Origin: JBFMDN01 sp040753915
GTDB taxonomy: Bacteria > Desulfobacterota > Desulfomonilia > Desulfomonilales > Desulfomonilaceae
Assembly (NCBI GenBank): GCA_040753915.1
Contig: JBFMDN010000010.1
Coordinates: 1 to 64,000, forward strand
Reading direction: 5' to 3'
Length of the DNA stretch: 64,000 nucleotides
Part shown: piece after piece, positions 54,135-63,860 of the stretch
Numbering within the stretch: position 1 is the first letter of the stretch
How the letters are laid out: every line of letters starts with the position of its first letter
Program-made: the position numbers and the translations under genes
Notes under the pieces: model-generated
What the model saw: the letters and a program-made list of their open reading frames with translations, nothing else
The model's database searches: none
Told to the model about the DNA's origin: nothing

Positions 54135-55301
54135 ATGATCGTAGATCGTGCGAAACAGGAATACAGAGAGCGGATGTTTCTGGCCCCGTATGCTTTGTTG
54201 GCCGAAAACACGAGAGGCCGAGTGTATCCCGAAGACGAGTGCCCCTATCGAACCGCGTTTCAGCGGGATCGAGACAGAATCATCCACTCAAAGGCTTTCC
54301 GCAGGCTCGAATACAAGACCCAGGTCTTCGCGTACTATGAGGGAGATCATTACCGGACGCGGCTTACCCATAGCCTGGAAGTGGCCCAAATAGCCCGGAG
54401 CATGGCCCAGTACCTCGGGGCAAACGAAGACTTGACTCACGCCATCGCACTGGCCCACGACCTCGGCCATACGCCTTTCGGGCACGCCGGCGAACATGCA
54501 CTCCATGCATTGATGGCAGACCACGGGGGGTTTGAGCACAACTGCCAGTCTCTCCGAGTGGTCGATCGCCTGGAGGATCGGTATCCCGATTTTCCGGGGC
54601 TCAACCTGACCTACGAGACGCGTGCCGGCATCATCAGGCATTCAACGGTGTACGACAGGGTCCCGGCCGAGATCCTGAAGGATTTCGCGTCAGACCCGCA
54701 GCCTGCGCTTGAAGCACAGATCGTCAATCTTGCCGATGAAATCGCGTATAATTGTCACGACATCGAGGACGGGTTGCGCTCCGGCTTCTTCGACGAGAAC
54801 GATCTTTCGGACCTGGATATTTGGAAAGAGGTAACCCGAAAAATCCGGGAGAGTCACCCTCACCTGGACAGAGACACGTTTCGGTACCAGGCAACTCGCG
54901 CGCTCATCGACACGTTCATCCGGAACTTACTGCAGAATACCGAGGAAAATCTTTCGAACGGGAATTTTCAGACTCCACGGGACATAGCAAGCGCCGAGAG
55001 ACCTGCGGCCACATTTTCTGCCACCTTCCAGCGTTGGAAAGAGGACCTCAACCATTTTCTTCATTCAAGGTTCTACACGCACCACAAGATTATGAGAATG
55101 CAGTACAAAGCGAATCGACTCCTCAGAGATCTTTTCCGAGAGTACGTGAAGCGACCTTCTCAGCTTCCTCCGGGAGTCCAGAAACGACTCCACGAAGAGA
55201 ACGAGCCCCCTGAGCGCATCATATGCGATTACATCGCAGGCATGACCGATCGGTTTGCCCTGGATGAGCACAGAAAGCTCTTCCTCCCGTACGAGTATTG
55301 A
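54135..55301 (+). CDS. dgt: deoxyguanosinetriphosphate triphosphohydrolase-like protein (dGTPase, HD domain)
   Basis: A 388-residue HD-domain dNTPase of the dGTPase-like type 2 group. Metal-binding residues are visible: TRLTHSLEVAQ, ALAHDLGHTPFGHAGE, and LADEIAYNCHDIED. The start ERMFLAPYALLAENTRGR and the block FQRDRDRIIHSKAFRRLEYKTQVF, over about residues 42-65, are diagnostic. It hydrolyses dGTP or other dNTPs to nucleoside and triphosphate, which adjusts nucleotide pools and may also limit phages. The ATG at 54135 has AGCAGGAT upstream. It is convergent with the caspase-ankyrin gene. Confidence 0.95.
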   Translation: MIVDRAKQEYRERMFLAPYALLAENTRGRVYPEDECPYRTAFQRDRDRIIHSKAFRRLEYKTQVFAYYEGDHYRTRLTHSLEVAQIARSMAQYLGANEDLTHAIALAHDLGHTPFGHAGEHALHALMADHGGFEHNCQSLRVVDRLEDRYPDFPGLNLTYETRAGIIRHSTVYDRVPAEILKDFASDPQPALEAQIVNLADEIAYNCHDIEDGLRSGFFDENDLSDLDIWKEVTRKIRESHPHLDRDTFRYQATRALIDTFIRNLLQNTEENLSNGNFQTPRDIASAERPAATFSATFQRWKEDLNHFLHSRFYTHHKIMRMQYKANRLLRDLFREYVKRPSQLPPGVQKRLHEENEPPERIICDYIAGMTDRFALDEHRKLFLPYEY

Positions 55302-55372
55302 TCTGCAGGACCACGGTGCGGTTTGCCGACTTTCATTCCAGATCGGGAGAGAAAGTGGGAGTCCCTCATTTG

Positions 55373-57703
55373 TCACGGAGCTGTGGGCCGTGCCCTGTGA
55401 TAGGCCACTAGGGCTTGGGTCACGTCCGTGCGTCCTGATTCTGAGGCCAAGACAAAGGCGGTTTTCCCCTCCCAGTCTTGAATCTGGGCGTCCGCGCCCG
55501 CGGTCAGGAGCTGTGTCACGACTTCCGCATGTCCGTTGCGAGCCCCGAGCATGAGAGCCGTGGCCCCCTTGTTGTTCCTGGCATTGACCTGAGCTCCAGC
55601 CTCGGTAAGAAGCCTCACGATCTTGGTAAGGCCGTTGCGTGCGCTGACCATGAGAGGGGTATCCCCGTCGCGGTCCGCGGCGTTGACTTCCGCTTTAGCC
55701 GCGATCAACAGCTTCACCACATCTGCATTCCCAGCCTGTGCCGCGGCTATCAAAGGGGTCTTCCCGTAGGCGTTTCCCACGTTGACGTCGGCCCTGTGGG
55801 AAAGGAGAAATTTGACGAGGTGCTTGTGTCCCTGTCCTGCGGCCTCGACGAGTGCAGTGTTTCCCTCCTTGTCCGTCGCGTCTACGAATGCTCCCCCCTC
55901 CAAGAGGAGTTGAGCCACTCGCAGCCTGCCGTTTCGCGCGGCAATCATGAGCGCGGTCCTATCGGCCCGGCTTCTCAGGTTTACCCGACCCCTGTTCTGG
56001 AGAAAGCACTCGATCAGCTTCGAGTGCCCCAGGCCCGCGGCTAGTGCCAGAACCGTATCGCCTGAATCCGTCACCGTGTCTACTGATGCGCCGAGGGTTA
56101 TGAGCTCTCTGACTCGCGCAAGATCGTTGAGCAACGTGGCGAGCACCAGTTGCTTGTCCAGAAAAGATCCGTTCGCTGCATTGACGACACCGCCCTTGTC
56201 GATGAGCAGGCGTACGATTTCCGCGTGACCGTGCCTAGCTGCCTCCGCGAGCGCAGTGGCTCCTTCCAAATCCTGTGCATCCACCTGTGCGCCACTTTGT
56301 ATGAGCAGCCTCACGACATCGATATTCCCCTCGCTCGACGCCAGAATTAACGGGGTCTTCCCCCTCTGAGTTCTGGCTTTTGTGTCCGCGTGGGCCGCCA
56401 GAAGCAGCTTGACCACTTCCAAGTGGCCGCCTGCGCAGGCCGCTGCAAGAGGAGTCATTCCTTGGCTGTCCTTGATTCCGAGGGACGCGCCGGCCTCCAC
56501 CAGAACACGAGCCGCTTCTGCATGTCCTGCCGCGCACGCTGCGCTCAAGGCAGAGTGTCGCTGATGGTTCCTGGCCTCAAGATCCGCGCCCACATCCAGC
56601 AGTCTTCTTATGCAGTCACTCCGGCCGTTCGCGGCAGCGATTATTAGCGGAGTGTTGTTCTCCTCATCGCGCGTATTCACGTCGAGCCCGAAATTGAGAA
56701 GGCGCGTGATGTCCCCTCCCTTGCCTTCCTTTGCAGCGATCAGAAGCTGCTTTTTCAATTCAGACGTGGGGACGGGTGGTCCGACGTGAGACAGGGGGAA
56801 CGCTCCCACGACCTTGCCCTCGAACTGGGGATGCTGATGACCGTTCGTGGCCTGCCTGGTCTGATTATACGCGTACTGATACGCCTCGTTGAGGGTCACG
56901 ACTCCGTCATGATCCTTATCGGCCTTGCCCTTGAGCCCGTCGATGAGATTATGGGTAAAGACGCTGTTCGAAAGGTTCGGGACCTCCCAGGAGAGTTGCT
57001 CCTCTTTGCCCGATGTTATGATCGCGCGGCCCGACGAGCTCCGGACTTCAGAGAGAAATGCCTGAAGCGTGGGCCCAACGGATTTGGCCCTCATGTCGGA
57101 GAATCCTCCGGCGTGGCACGCGTCCGCGATAATTAGCACCCGTTCCGCGTCGATGCCGTTAAGAAAATCCAGTCCGCTCATCTTGACTGCGGTGGCTCGC
57201 AAGTAATCCGGTTCCGTATCGTGAGTCAGGAATAGGAATTCTTTGGGCCTCATGGGATCGTACGCGCCGTGGCCGCTGAAAAACAGGATTACCGTATCGT
57301 TTTTTCCTGCTCGCGGAAGCGTATAAAATAGAAACTTCTCCACTTCCGACTTCGTGGCCTGCTCATTAAGAAGAAAGGTGACCTTTATGTGCTTGAAGAC
57401 CTTGTCCTGGGTCTTGAGAAATTCCCCGAAAGCCTGAGCGTCCTTGTCGGCGAACTGGAGTTTGGGGATCTTGGGGTGGCTATATTGAGAGACTCCTACC
57501 ACGAGCGCGTGCAGATCGCCTGTTTGCAGGGCGGGAGCTTGAACCTCCTGGGAACTGGCGGCCGTTGCGTCCGGCCAGGAGAAAAGGACCAGTGCGGCCA
57601 GACCGAGAAAAGCCACACCCATCGCCGCCGCCGGTGATATGCGAAAAAGGACCCACAGTCTTGATTTCGCTCGGTAACGCAGAGGGAGACGTGCACTCCA
57701 CAT
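55373..57703 (-). CDS. caspase-like (peptidase C14) protein with EF-hand and ankyrin repeats
   Basis: A 776-residue protein. A membrane anchor or signal (about 24-43) precedes a caspase-fold domain (about 62-305). Catalytic His145 lies in FFSGHGAYD and Cys196 in IADACHAGGF. An EF-hand-type loop D262-x-D264-x-D266-G-x-V-x3-E273 follows. The last 450 residues are about thirteen ankyrin repeats (NNTPLIIAAANGRSD, DRTALMIAARNGRLR). The protease should therefore face the periplasm or be surface-exposed, may need calcium, and may be held by the ankyrin part (inference). Caspase-like proteins in bacteria take part in stress or cell-death responses. It follows ECF sigma and anti-sigma genes on the same strand. 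Confidence 0.92.
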   Translation of the reverse strand: MWSARLPLRYRAKSRLWVLFRISPAAAMGVAFLGLAALVLFSWPDATAASSQEVQAPALQTGDLHALVVGVSQYSHPKIPKLQFADKDAQAFGEFLKTQDKVFKHIKVTFLLNEQATKSEVEKFLFYTLPRAGKNDTVILFFSGHGAYDPMRPKEFLFLTHDTEPDYLRATAVKMSGLDFLNGIDAERVLIIADACHAGGFSDMRAKSVGPTLQAFLSEVRSSSGRAIITSGKEEQLSWEVPNLSNSVFTHNLIDGLKGKADKDHDGVVTLNEAYQYAYNQTRQATNGHQHPQFEGKVVGAFPLSHVGPPVPTSELKKQLLIAAKEGKGGDITRLLNFGLDVNTRDEENNTPLIIAAANGRSDCIRRLLDVGADLEARNHQRHSALSAACAAGHAEAARVLVEAGASLGIKDSQGMTPLAAACAGGHLEVVKLLLAAHADTKARTQRGKTPLILASSEGNIDVVRLLIQSGAQVDAQDLEGATALAEAARHGHAEIVRLLIDKGGVVNAANGSFLDKQLVLATLLNDLARVRELITLGASVDTVTDSGDTVLALAAGLGHSKLIECFLQNRGRVNLRSRADRTALMIAARNGRLRVAQLLLEGGAFVDATDKEGNTALVEAAGQGHKHLVKFLLSHRADVNVGNAYGKTPLIAAAQAGNADVVKLLIAAKAEVNAADRDGDTPLMVSARNGLTKIVRLLTEAGAQVNARNNKGATALMLGARNGHAEVVTQLLTAGADAQIQDWEGKTAFVLASESGRTDVTQALVAYHRARPTAP

Positions 57704-58074
57704 GACATACCTCCATCCCGTGGCAGAAGACCGTCTGATTCTTTCCGGATTGCCTGAGAAAATTTTTGGATCTTGTACTCAGAGAAGGGACGTGTAATGT
57801 GCCGGCAGCAAATCGCACGCGGTTTGCTGCCCCAAATAGCAGAGAGGCTCTGGGAGTCCAAACGCTGGAGCCGGTCAAAGCTATTGCTTTCCTCGAGCTT
57901 GTTCGCACGCGGACGCTACAGACACTCCTTCACCTCGCGCCTCGAACCGGGGCCGTAGAGGATCTACACTCCGGCGTTGTCTCGCGACACGCGTGCACTT
58001 GTCTCGGTTGACAACTGAAAAGAAACCGAGTTCCCCCCCAATTATGCGGGATTCCCCCACAACGGTGATTTCTA
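57704..58074. other. gap between anti-sigma and caspase-ankyrin genes
   Basis: 371 bases without a convincing gene. It is the leader region of the caspase-ankyrin gene on the minus strand and could carry an ECF-dependent promoter. No consensus was recognised. Confidence 0.4.
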
Positions 58075-59052
58075 TTAGTCAAGGAGCGCACTGAGGACCA
58101 ATCGCCGCACGGTTTCCTTGATTAGATCTTGCGGCACGTTTCGAGCAACCTCGTGCTGCAGGACGGTCTCGGTGGTGGTATCCAACAGGTCTACTTCGAG
58201 GCTTACCTCCTTTCCATCAGGGGAAATTGTGACAATGGCGGCTCTCGATGCATTCAACTTCTCGTGCAACCAGCGCACGAGGGACTGTCTGTCAGGAGAG
58301 CTGAGAGGGTCCTTCTTCCACCTGTCTCTGAATGCATCAGGTGGGATAATGTGGTACCGCTCGTACACCGACATTGTTGGAGCGGCTGCGTCATAGAGCT
58401 CATCGATACGGCTTTGGGAGGGCTGCTTATCGAACCCCTTGAACACGATCACCATTGCTACCCGAGGGCGTGCCATCCCTTCCTTCGGCCTGGGAACCGT
58501 TTCCCAGGACCCGGTGCCTAGTACCACCGCATATTCCGGCATGCTCGATGGAAGAATCAACACCGCAGCCACAATGAGCGCGGCAGCCAGTCCGGCCGCC
58601 AGAGCAGGTATCCGGAACTTCGTCAAAAACCGAATCCCTGCGCTTTGCCATCTCGATTCAGCGAGCGCGCCTCCTGATCTCTCAGGTCTCGTGCGGTCCA
58701 GCAATTCCCGCGCCACTGCTGAAGGCATACGAGGGGCTGCTTCGCTCTTCAACTGCTCGGCCAGAGCCCTGCAGGAAAGACATTGGTCCAGGTGTCCTGC
58801 TATTCTTCCCTCCGGATCGGTTCCATAGTGGATGAGCTCGTACACTTGCCACGGTTCGGGACAGAAGGCCTCCCTGTTGTCCCTGAGAGCCCCAACGATC
58901 TCACTCAGCTCCCGGAGTTCTGTGGAGCACCGAGGGCACCCGGTCAGATGACGTTCGAGCTCCGCCTGCTCCCTGGGGGAAAGTCGGCCTTCCAAGTAGG
59001 TGAGTAGGAGAGCCTCGTTGTCACTGTATGCGCAAGGCGGATCGTTTTTCAT
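58075..59052 (-). CDS. anti-sigma factor with zf-HC2 zinc fingers and extracytoplasmic domain
   Basis: A 325-residue membrane protein. Residues 1-55 carry a zf-HC2 anti-sigma domain (YLEGRLSPREQAELERHLTGC, CPRC) and a second similar segment (AGHLDQCLSC) follows at about 90. One membrane helix (ALAAGLAAALIVAAVLIL, about 163-180) leads to a periplasmic domain of about 140 residues (VVLGTGSWETVPRP, VAMVIVFKGF). Such proteins hold their sigma factor inactive until the outer domain senses stress. Its ATG overlaps the sigma gene's stop (ATGA), which keeps the two in balance. Confidence 0.9.
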   Translation of the reverse strand: MKNDPPCAYSDNEALLLTYLEGRLSPREQAELERHLTGCPRCSTELRELSEIVGALRDNREAFCPEPWQVYELIHYGTDPEGRIAGHLDQCLSCRALAEQLKSEAAPRMPSAVARELLDRTRPERSGGALAESRWQSAGIRFLTKFRIPALAAGLAAALIVAAVLILPSSMPEYAVVLGTGSWETVPRPKEGMARPRVAMVIVFKGFDKQPSQSRIDELYDAAAPTMSVYERYHIIPPDAFRDRWKKDPLSSPDRQSLVRWLHEKLNASRAAIVTISPDGKEVSLEVDLLDTTTETVLQHEVARNVPQDLIKETVRRLVLSALLD

Positions 59053-59654
59053 GGGCTGAGGCTTCCTCGTCGCCGCACACGGTTGAATTTCTCCCTCAAT
59101 GACTCCAGACACCTGCGGGTTTGGACCGTTGCGGTGTTTTCCGTCACGCCAAAGGATTCTCCAATTTCTTTGAACGAAAGCTCCCGAAAATACCGTAGCG
59201 TGATCAGGTCCCTGCACCGTGGTTCCAGCTCATTGAGAGCAGAACGAAGTCTTTGAGCGAGTCGGGCTTTGTCCAGGCGTTCGTCCTGCAGCTCTGGCGC
59301 TTCTTCCAGGGTAGTGGTGGCATCCTCGACAGAATCCAGGTCGAGGTTAACTTCGCCGGACCTCTTTGCCGCTCGCGTCTTCCTGTATTCATCAATAGCG
59401 GCCCTCTGAGCGATCAGCGAAATGAACTTGGGCAAGGATTGCTCGCCGTCGTAGCTCTTCAAAGCAGAGGCCACGGCGATGAACGCTGATTGGCTCATGT
59501 CCTCCACATCGACTGTTCCCGGTCGCACGTACTTTCGTACCACGACCCGCACCAATCCCGCGAATCTCCCATAGAATTCGTTCCACGCATCCTCGGATCC
59601 TGCAAGGCACCTGGCTACCAGGTCCTGGTCTTCCGTTTCGTTTCTCTGACGCAT
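59049..59654 (-). CDS. ECF sigma factor (sigma-70 family)
   Basis: A 201-residue ECF sigma factor. Region 2 (about 10-80): DLVARCLAGSEDAWNEFY, then VDVEDMSQSAFIAVASAL and KFISLIAQRAAIDEYRK. Region 4 (about 135-190): LNELEPRCRDLITLRYFRELSFKEIGESFGVTE with the closing VQTRRCLESL. An acidic linker joins them. The ATG at 59654 is used; GTG 59732 would add 26 poorly conserved residues. The coupled anti-sigma gene follows. Probable targets are its own operon and the caspase-ankyrin gene (inference). Confidence 0.9.
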   Translation of the reverse strand: MRQRNETEDQDLVARCLAGSEDAWNEFYGRFAGLVRVVVRKYVRPGTVDVEDMSQSAFIAVASALKSYDGEQSLPKFISLIAQRAAIDEYRKTRAAKRSGEVNLDLDSVEDATTTLEEAPELQDERLDKARLAQRLRSALNELEPRCRDLITLRYFRELSFKEIGESFGVTENTATVQTRRCLESLREKFNRVRRRGSLSP

Positions 59655-59860
59655 GCCCCGAGAGACTCCGCACGCCCTTAGAATGGATACCACATGGCGC
59701 CCTATCTTAGTGATTGCGAAAGACTTGTCCACTAAAAGGTGGAGAGCTCACGCAGCGGGCAAGTGCAGGCCACGGATGTTCTCGAGAGTCGGTTCGAAAA
59801 AAAGACGCCGGGGATACAGCCTCGACCGCCCCCGGCATCCGGAAAAATCGACGGGTCAGG

Positions 59861-60076
59861 CTACTTGCAATCTTTGCAGTCCTTGACGACTTTCCCACCT
59901 GCCTTGGCGCAGTCGCCTTCGGAGGCCACCTGCTTACACTGGCCCTGCACACAGCAATTGACTGCCTTGACCGTTTGCATTTCAGGCGCTTTCGCCGGGG
60001 CCTTCTCCGTGGCAATGGCCATGGTTCCTGCAACAACGAATGCCAAGACGGTCAGAAGAGCAAAGATGCGTTTCAT
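59861..60076 (-). CDS. small secreted Cys-rich protein
   Basis: A 71-residue protein with a signal peptide (MKRIFALLTVLAFVVAGTMA, cleavage near residue 20). The mature part has six cysteines in pairs: NCCVQGQC, GDCAKAGG and DCKDC. It has no recognised family; disulfide-bonded or metal-binding small proteins look like this. The strong site GGAGG lies eight bases before the ATG, which supports it as a real gene. It is on the same strand as the sigma operon, 200 bases upstream. Confidence 0.75.
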   Translation of the reverse strand: MKRIFALLTVLAFVVAGTMAIATEKAPAKAPEMQTVKAVNCCVQGQCKQVASEGDCAKAGGKVVKDCKDCK

Positions 60077-60863
60077 GTCAATCCTCCGTGATTGTTTCGT
60101 GAGACGGACTTGCTGCCGTTCTCCGAACCGGTGTCGCTCGGTTCACTCGTTACTACGGACACGAGAACGAATCCTGACAAAAAAATCCGCAGAATCACAT
60201 ATCAGCCAAGACGTCCATTTGCTCGGCAGTGTCCGCGTACCGGCGCGTCCGTTCAGAGACTGGGAGGCTCTGTGAGTGAGAATGATCTCCTTCGCCGGGT
60301 TTAACGCAATCGAGAGTGACAACGGGAACAACCGCAGGGATCAGAATCTGCGTGCCGTTGAGGCGTCTGGGAAGATAGGGCTGCCCTCCGCAGGCGCGAG
60401 CGACTGCAATTGCGTGGAGATAATGGAGAGAGCAGTGGCAGAATTCGAAAATCATTTCAATGTCATGTGGGAAATGATCTGCGAGACGAGGTCGGCGGGT
60501 GTCACCTGCGGTTTCGACAACTAACTAACCCGCTCTCGAGCGCGCACGTGCTGAGCTCCACGGAGAGGAAACAGGCGCGGTCTTGTCCAGAGTATCAGGC
60601 CGGCACAGGGGATGCCAGTCGGATGCATCGATTTCACGACTTTTTCTTGGCTTTTTCCCGTCTCATGTGTCACCGTTCCTCTCTTGGCTGCCTTTCATAA
60701 TGGGCAGCTATGAGTACGCTGTTCGCAAGCTTTCCTTGATTCGGGCAAGTAACCTGTAGTAATAGAAGGATTACTTGTGGATGGGTTCACCCGTCATTCC
60801 CCATGACCGATTCCTGGCGAGGCGTACGAGGTAAGGCAGGTGATTGTAATCATACGGAGATAC
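60077..60863. other. gene-poor region
   Basis: Nothing convincing was found in these 790 bases. Frames of 82 and 86 codons (60276-60524 plus strand, 60195-60455 minus strand) have no family resemblance and overlap each other. The region likely holds promoters for the flanking divergent genes. Confidence 0.4.
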
Positions 60864-61547
60864 ATGCGACGCGGACCCATTCACGGCTGTGTTGACATAG
60901 AGTCCTCATTTCAAGCCAGCTTGGTGTTACCGGCACTGGTTTTTGCCCTGGCTGCCATGTTTTTCCCTGTCCTTGATGCTTACGGGGCGGAGGACACGGC
61001 TCCTCAGGCGAGCAACTTGCGATTCGAGCCGACCAGGCCGTTGACGGGGGACCGCGTTAAGCTCTATTTCACGCTCAAGAACGCGATACGCGCCGAAGTA
61101 AGGTGGACCGTCAACGATGACGAGGAGGAGGACCTGCAGGATTACGACGGCATCTCAGGCTTCGTGGAATACGGTCAGCCCCTCAAGGCCGGGGACACGT
61201 TGAAGGCCTCCGTTACCCCGTTCACGGGCATGGGCGAAGCGGGAAAACCTGCGGTCAAGACCGTCACGTTCCATAACTCTCCGCCGACGTTGAAACTGGA
61301 GCGCCAGGGGATCAAAGACGGCAAGTACGAGGCCAAAATCGAGGTGAACGATCCTGAGAAGGGAAAAGTTACCCTTAAGGTCGAAGGACCCGAGGGCATG
61401 GTGATTTCCGACGATGGGAAGATCACCTGGCCCATAAAACGGGGGGTGTCCGGCAATTTCCAGGTCAAGGTGACCGCGAAGGACGAAGAAGGCGCGGAGG
61501 CGGTGCTGACCTACGCTATACGAATCAGACAGGAGGCGGGCAGGTAA
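60864..61547 (+). CDS. exported Ig-like/cadherin-like fold protein
   Basis: A 227-residue exported protein. A hydrophobic N-terminal segment (ASLVLPALVFALAAMFFPVL, about 18-37) acts as signal or anchor. The rest is beta-rich: SNLRFEPTRPLTGDRVKLYF, then EVRWTVNDDEEEDL, and a second Ig-like repeat ending ITWPIKRGVSGNFQVKVTA. This looks like two Ig/cadherin-type domains; function unknown. The ATG at 60864 has ACGGAGAT upstream; GTG 60840 would add eight residues. It stands alone. Confidence 0.75.
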   Translation: MRRGPIHGCVDIESSFQASLVLPALVFALAAMFFPVLDAYGAEDTAPQASNLRFEPTRPLTGDRVKLYFTLKNAIRAEVRWTVNDDEEEDLQDYDGISGFVEYGQPLKAGDTLKASVTPFTGMGEAGKPAVKTVTFHNSPPTLKLERQGIKDGKYEAKIEVNDPEKGKVTLKVEGPEGMVISDDGKITWPIKRGVSGNFQVKVTAKDEEGAEAVLTYAIRIRQEAGR

Positions 61548-61664
61548 ATCGATCGTACCCTGTGGGGGTGCAAGCAATTATCTGTGCCCGTGGCCCTGTC
61601 TTTGCGTCCCTCTTTTGAGCCCGCCCAAACGAAGGACCAGCGACCACCTCGTAAAAGTCCCATC

Positions 61665-62312
61665 TCAATCTATCCATCTGACGAATTCGTTGAGGTCCAC
61701 CCGTGGTGATCTGAATTCATTAATCGGGGCCTGAGGATCATTCTTCCCCAGCGCCACGGAAACGACGAGGCACTTGTTTTCAGGCACGTTAAGTTGGTCC
61801 TTGATCTCGTCCTCGTAGGATTTCACCAGTCCTATGGGGCACGAAGAGAGACCGTGCTCTGCTGCCGCCAGCACCAGATACGCCACGAACGATCCTATAT
61901 CGGTCAGACGGTCCGGAAGAAAACACTCGTCAAGAAAGATCAGGGCGACTGCGGGGGCTCCATAGAAATTGAGGCTCCCCTCGTTTATGTAAGACTTAAA
62001 GTCCGTGCCCATGCGTGCCACGAGCTCTGTCATTCCCTCCGCGCACTGTCGCGCCCTTGCCATGAATCGATCGGGCACTGTGGCCGTGGTACCCGGTCCG
62101 CAAGTGATTTGACGCTCCTTGTACGAGCGAAGCAATCTCTTGGAGAGGCGCTTGCGCTCCTCATTCAACACCATGTGAACTTCCCACGGCTGCATGTTGA
62201 TGGCCGAAGGAGCACGAGAAGCATCCCTCAGAACAGGCTCGAGGACCTCCCTCGATATGGGCTCGTCCAGAAACGCACGGGTACTGCTGCGAAAGCGCAT
62301 AGTCTCGATCAT
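61665..62312 (-). CDS. nitroreductase family protein
   Basis: A 215-residue FMN-dependent oxidoreductase. It shows the nitroreductase layout: RFRSSTRAFLDEPI, then APSAINMQPWEVHMVL (FMN contact), FYGAPAVALIFLDE, and SYEDEIKDQLNVPE followed by VSVALGKNDP. It reduces nitro or quinone compounds or acts as a ferredoxin-NAD(P)H-type flavin enzyme; the substrate is not evident. GAGGAG precedes the ATGs at 62318 and 62312. The latter has better spacing. Confidence 0.92.
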   Translation of the reverse strand: MIETMRFRSSTRAFLDEPISREVLEPVLRDASRAPSAINMQPWEVHMVLNEERKRLSKRLLRSYKERQITCGPGTTATVPDRFMARARQCAEGMTELVARMGTDFKSYINEGSLNFYGAPAVALIFLDECFLPDRLTDIGSFVAYLVLAAAEHGLSSCPIGLVKSYEDEIKDQLNVPENKCLVVSVALGKNDPQAPINEFRSPRVDLNEFVRWID

Positions 62313-62540
62313 GTTCATAGACTCCTCACTGGGACGGTTCATTCCACCGCGCAGGCAAAGGATTCGCCTCCGGCCACATCTTCCGTCATCTCGGCCTGAC
62401 CGGCCCGGCGCGTAGCCCGTGAGAGGCACCCCCCTTGTCAGGGACGGGGAAAACCGGTATAGAGATCTCTCGGTGCATCAAAGAGGCCAGGAATGCCCTG
62501 ACTTCTGCACTATAGCATGTCACCCAAGGGTGAAGACAAT

Positions 62541-63767
62541 ATGCTTGCATACAGAAGATACTTCGCCGTTCTCTTGGCAGCTTGTTGTCTCTTAATGTCC
62601 GAGCTATGTTCCGGGAGGGACTTTGAGTTCTCTGACGTGTTTCGAGCGGGATTGGACGCTGAGGCTGCGGGCAGACTCGATGAAGCGTTGGAGCTCTTTT
62701 CACAGGCCGTTCAGATGGAGCCCCGTTCGACGCGAGCGTGGGCAAAGCGAGGGGAAATCTACCTAAAGAAAGGCTCCCCAGAGTCAGCCATCGAAGACCT
62801 GAAAAAGGCGGTCAAGTTGGACCCCGCCAATGGAGCCGCATACACTCGGCTCGGCTTTGCGTACAACGCGACGAATAACTATGACAAGGCTCTGGAGGCT
62901 CTCGCTGAAGCAGTGAAGCTGGAGCCGAATTCATCCGAGGCCTTGAATACGCGGGGCTTCGCGTTCAATGGCAAACATGAGTACACAAAGGCTGTCGGCG
63001 AATTTGATAAAGCGATCCGGCTAAACCCGAACGACGCCCGGTATTACAATAACCGCGGCTTCGCGTACAATGGCAAGCATGAATACGCTAAGGCCGTAAT
63101 GGACTTCGATCGGGCTATTGAGCTGGACAACAAGAATCCCATGTACTTCAACAATCGGGGCGTCGCGTATCTGCGCTTGGAGGAGTATGACAAAGCGCTT
63201 GCCGACTTCGATCGGGCCATAGATTTGGATTCCAAGTCTGCTTCGGCTTATCACAATCGCGGGATGGCCTACAGCGGCAAGGGACGACACGACAAGGCAG
63301 TGGAGGAATTTAGCAAAGTCATCGAGATGAATCCCGATTCACCGGTACTCTATAAGGATAGAGGCACCGCCTACCGGAAGCTGGGAGAATTCGAGCTGGC
63401 CGTCCAAGACCTCGAGAAAGCCATCAACTTGGACAAAAGCTTTGCTCCCGCGTACGGAGCCCTCGGCATGCTGTATGCCGTTGCGGCGGAACCACCGTAT
63501 CGCAACCCCGCCATGGCGCTCCGCATGGCCGAGAAGGCTGTGTCCTTGACGAAAGGGCAGAGCCCCGACATGCTGGAGAACCTGGCACAGGTCCAAAAAC
63601 AGTTGCAACGTTCCGACGACGCAATCCGCACGCTGAGGAAAGCGCTGGAAATGGATCCGGAGAATCGGCAGTATGCGGACCTCTTAGCCAAATGGACAGG
63701 CTCCCGAGCCAGTGTTCAACCCATCGACCCGAAACCCGCCATGGGACTATTGCCCAATCTGTGGTGA
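62541..63767 (+). CDS. exported TPR-repeat protein
   Basis: A 408-residue protein. A signal peptide (RRYFAVLLAACCLLMSELC) is followed by about nine TPR units with the 34-residue pattern: AWAKRGEIYLKKGSPESAIEDL, NNRGFAYNGKHEYAKAV and so on. The double Cys at 18-19 (AACCLLM) might allow lipidation, but no clean lipobox is present. TPR arrays are scaffolds for protein complexes. The ATG at 62541 follows AAGGGTGAAG; an earlier ATG at 62517 is weaker. It is divergent from the nitroreductase gene. Confidence 0.9.
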   Translation: MLAYRRYFAVLLAACCLLMSELCSGRDFEFSDVFRAGLDAEAAGRLDEALELFSQAVQMEPRSTRAWAKRGEIYLKKGSPESAIEDLKKAVKLDPANGAAYTRLGFAYNATNNYDKALEALAEAVKLEPNSSEALNTRGFAFNGKHEYTKAVGEFDKAIRLNPNDARYYNNRGFAYNGKHEYAKAVMDFDRAIELDNKNPMYFNNRGVAYLRLEEYDKALADFDRAIDLDSKSASAYHNRGMAYSGKGRHDKAVEEFSKVIEMNPDSPVLYKDRGTAYRKLGEFELAVQDLEKAINLDKSFAPAYGALGMLYAVAAEPPYRNPAMALRMAEKAVSLTKGQSPDMLENLAQVQKQLQRSDDAIRTLRKALEMDPENRQYADLLAKWTGSRASVQPIDPKPAMGLLPNLW

Positions 63768-63860
63768 CACTTGTCGTGGTAGAGCAGGGCGACTCGCGCG
63801 CTCTTCGGTCTCGGAAAGCCAGGGCTTTTCTTAGTGCTCCCCCCATGCTAGATTGAATGT

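Noticed and set aside
60195..60524. Overlapping 82- and 86-codon frames on opposite strands
   Set aside because: Neither has a family match or a clear ribosome binding site; both cannot be right, and neither is convincing.
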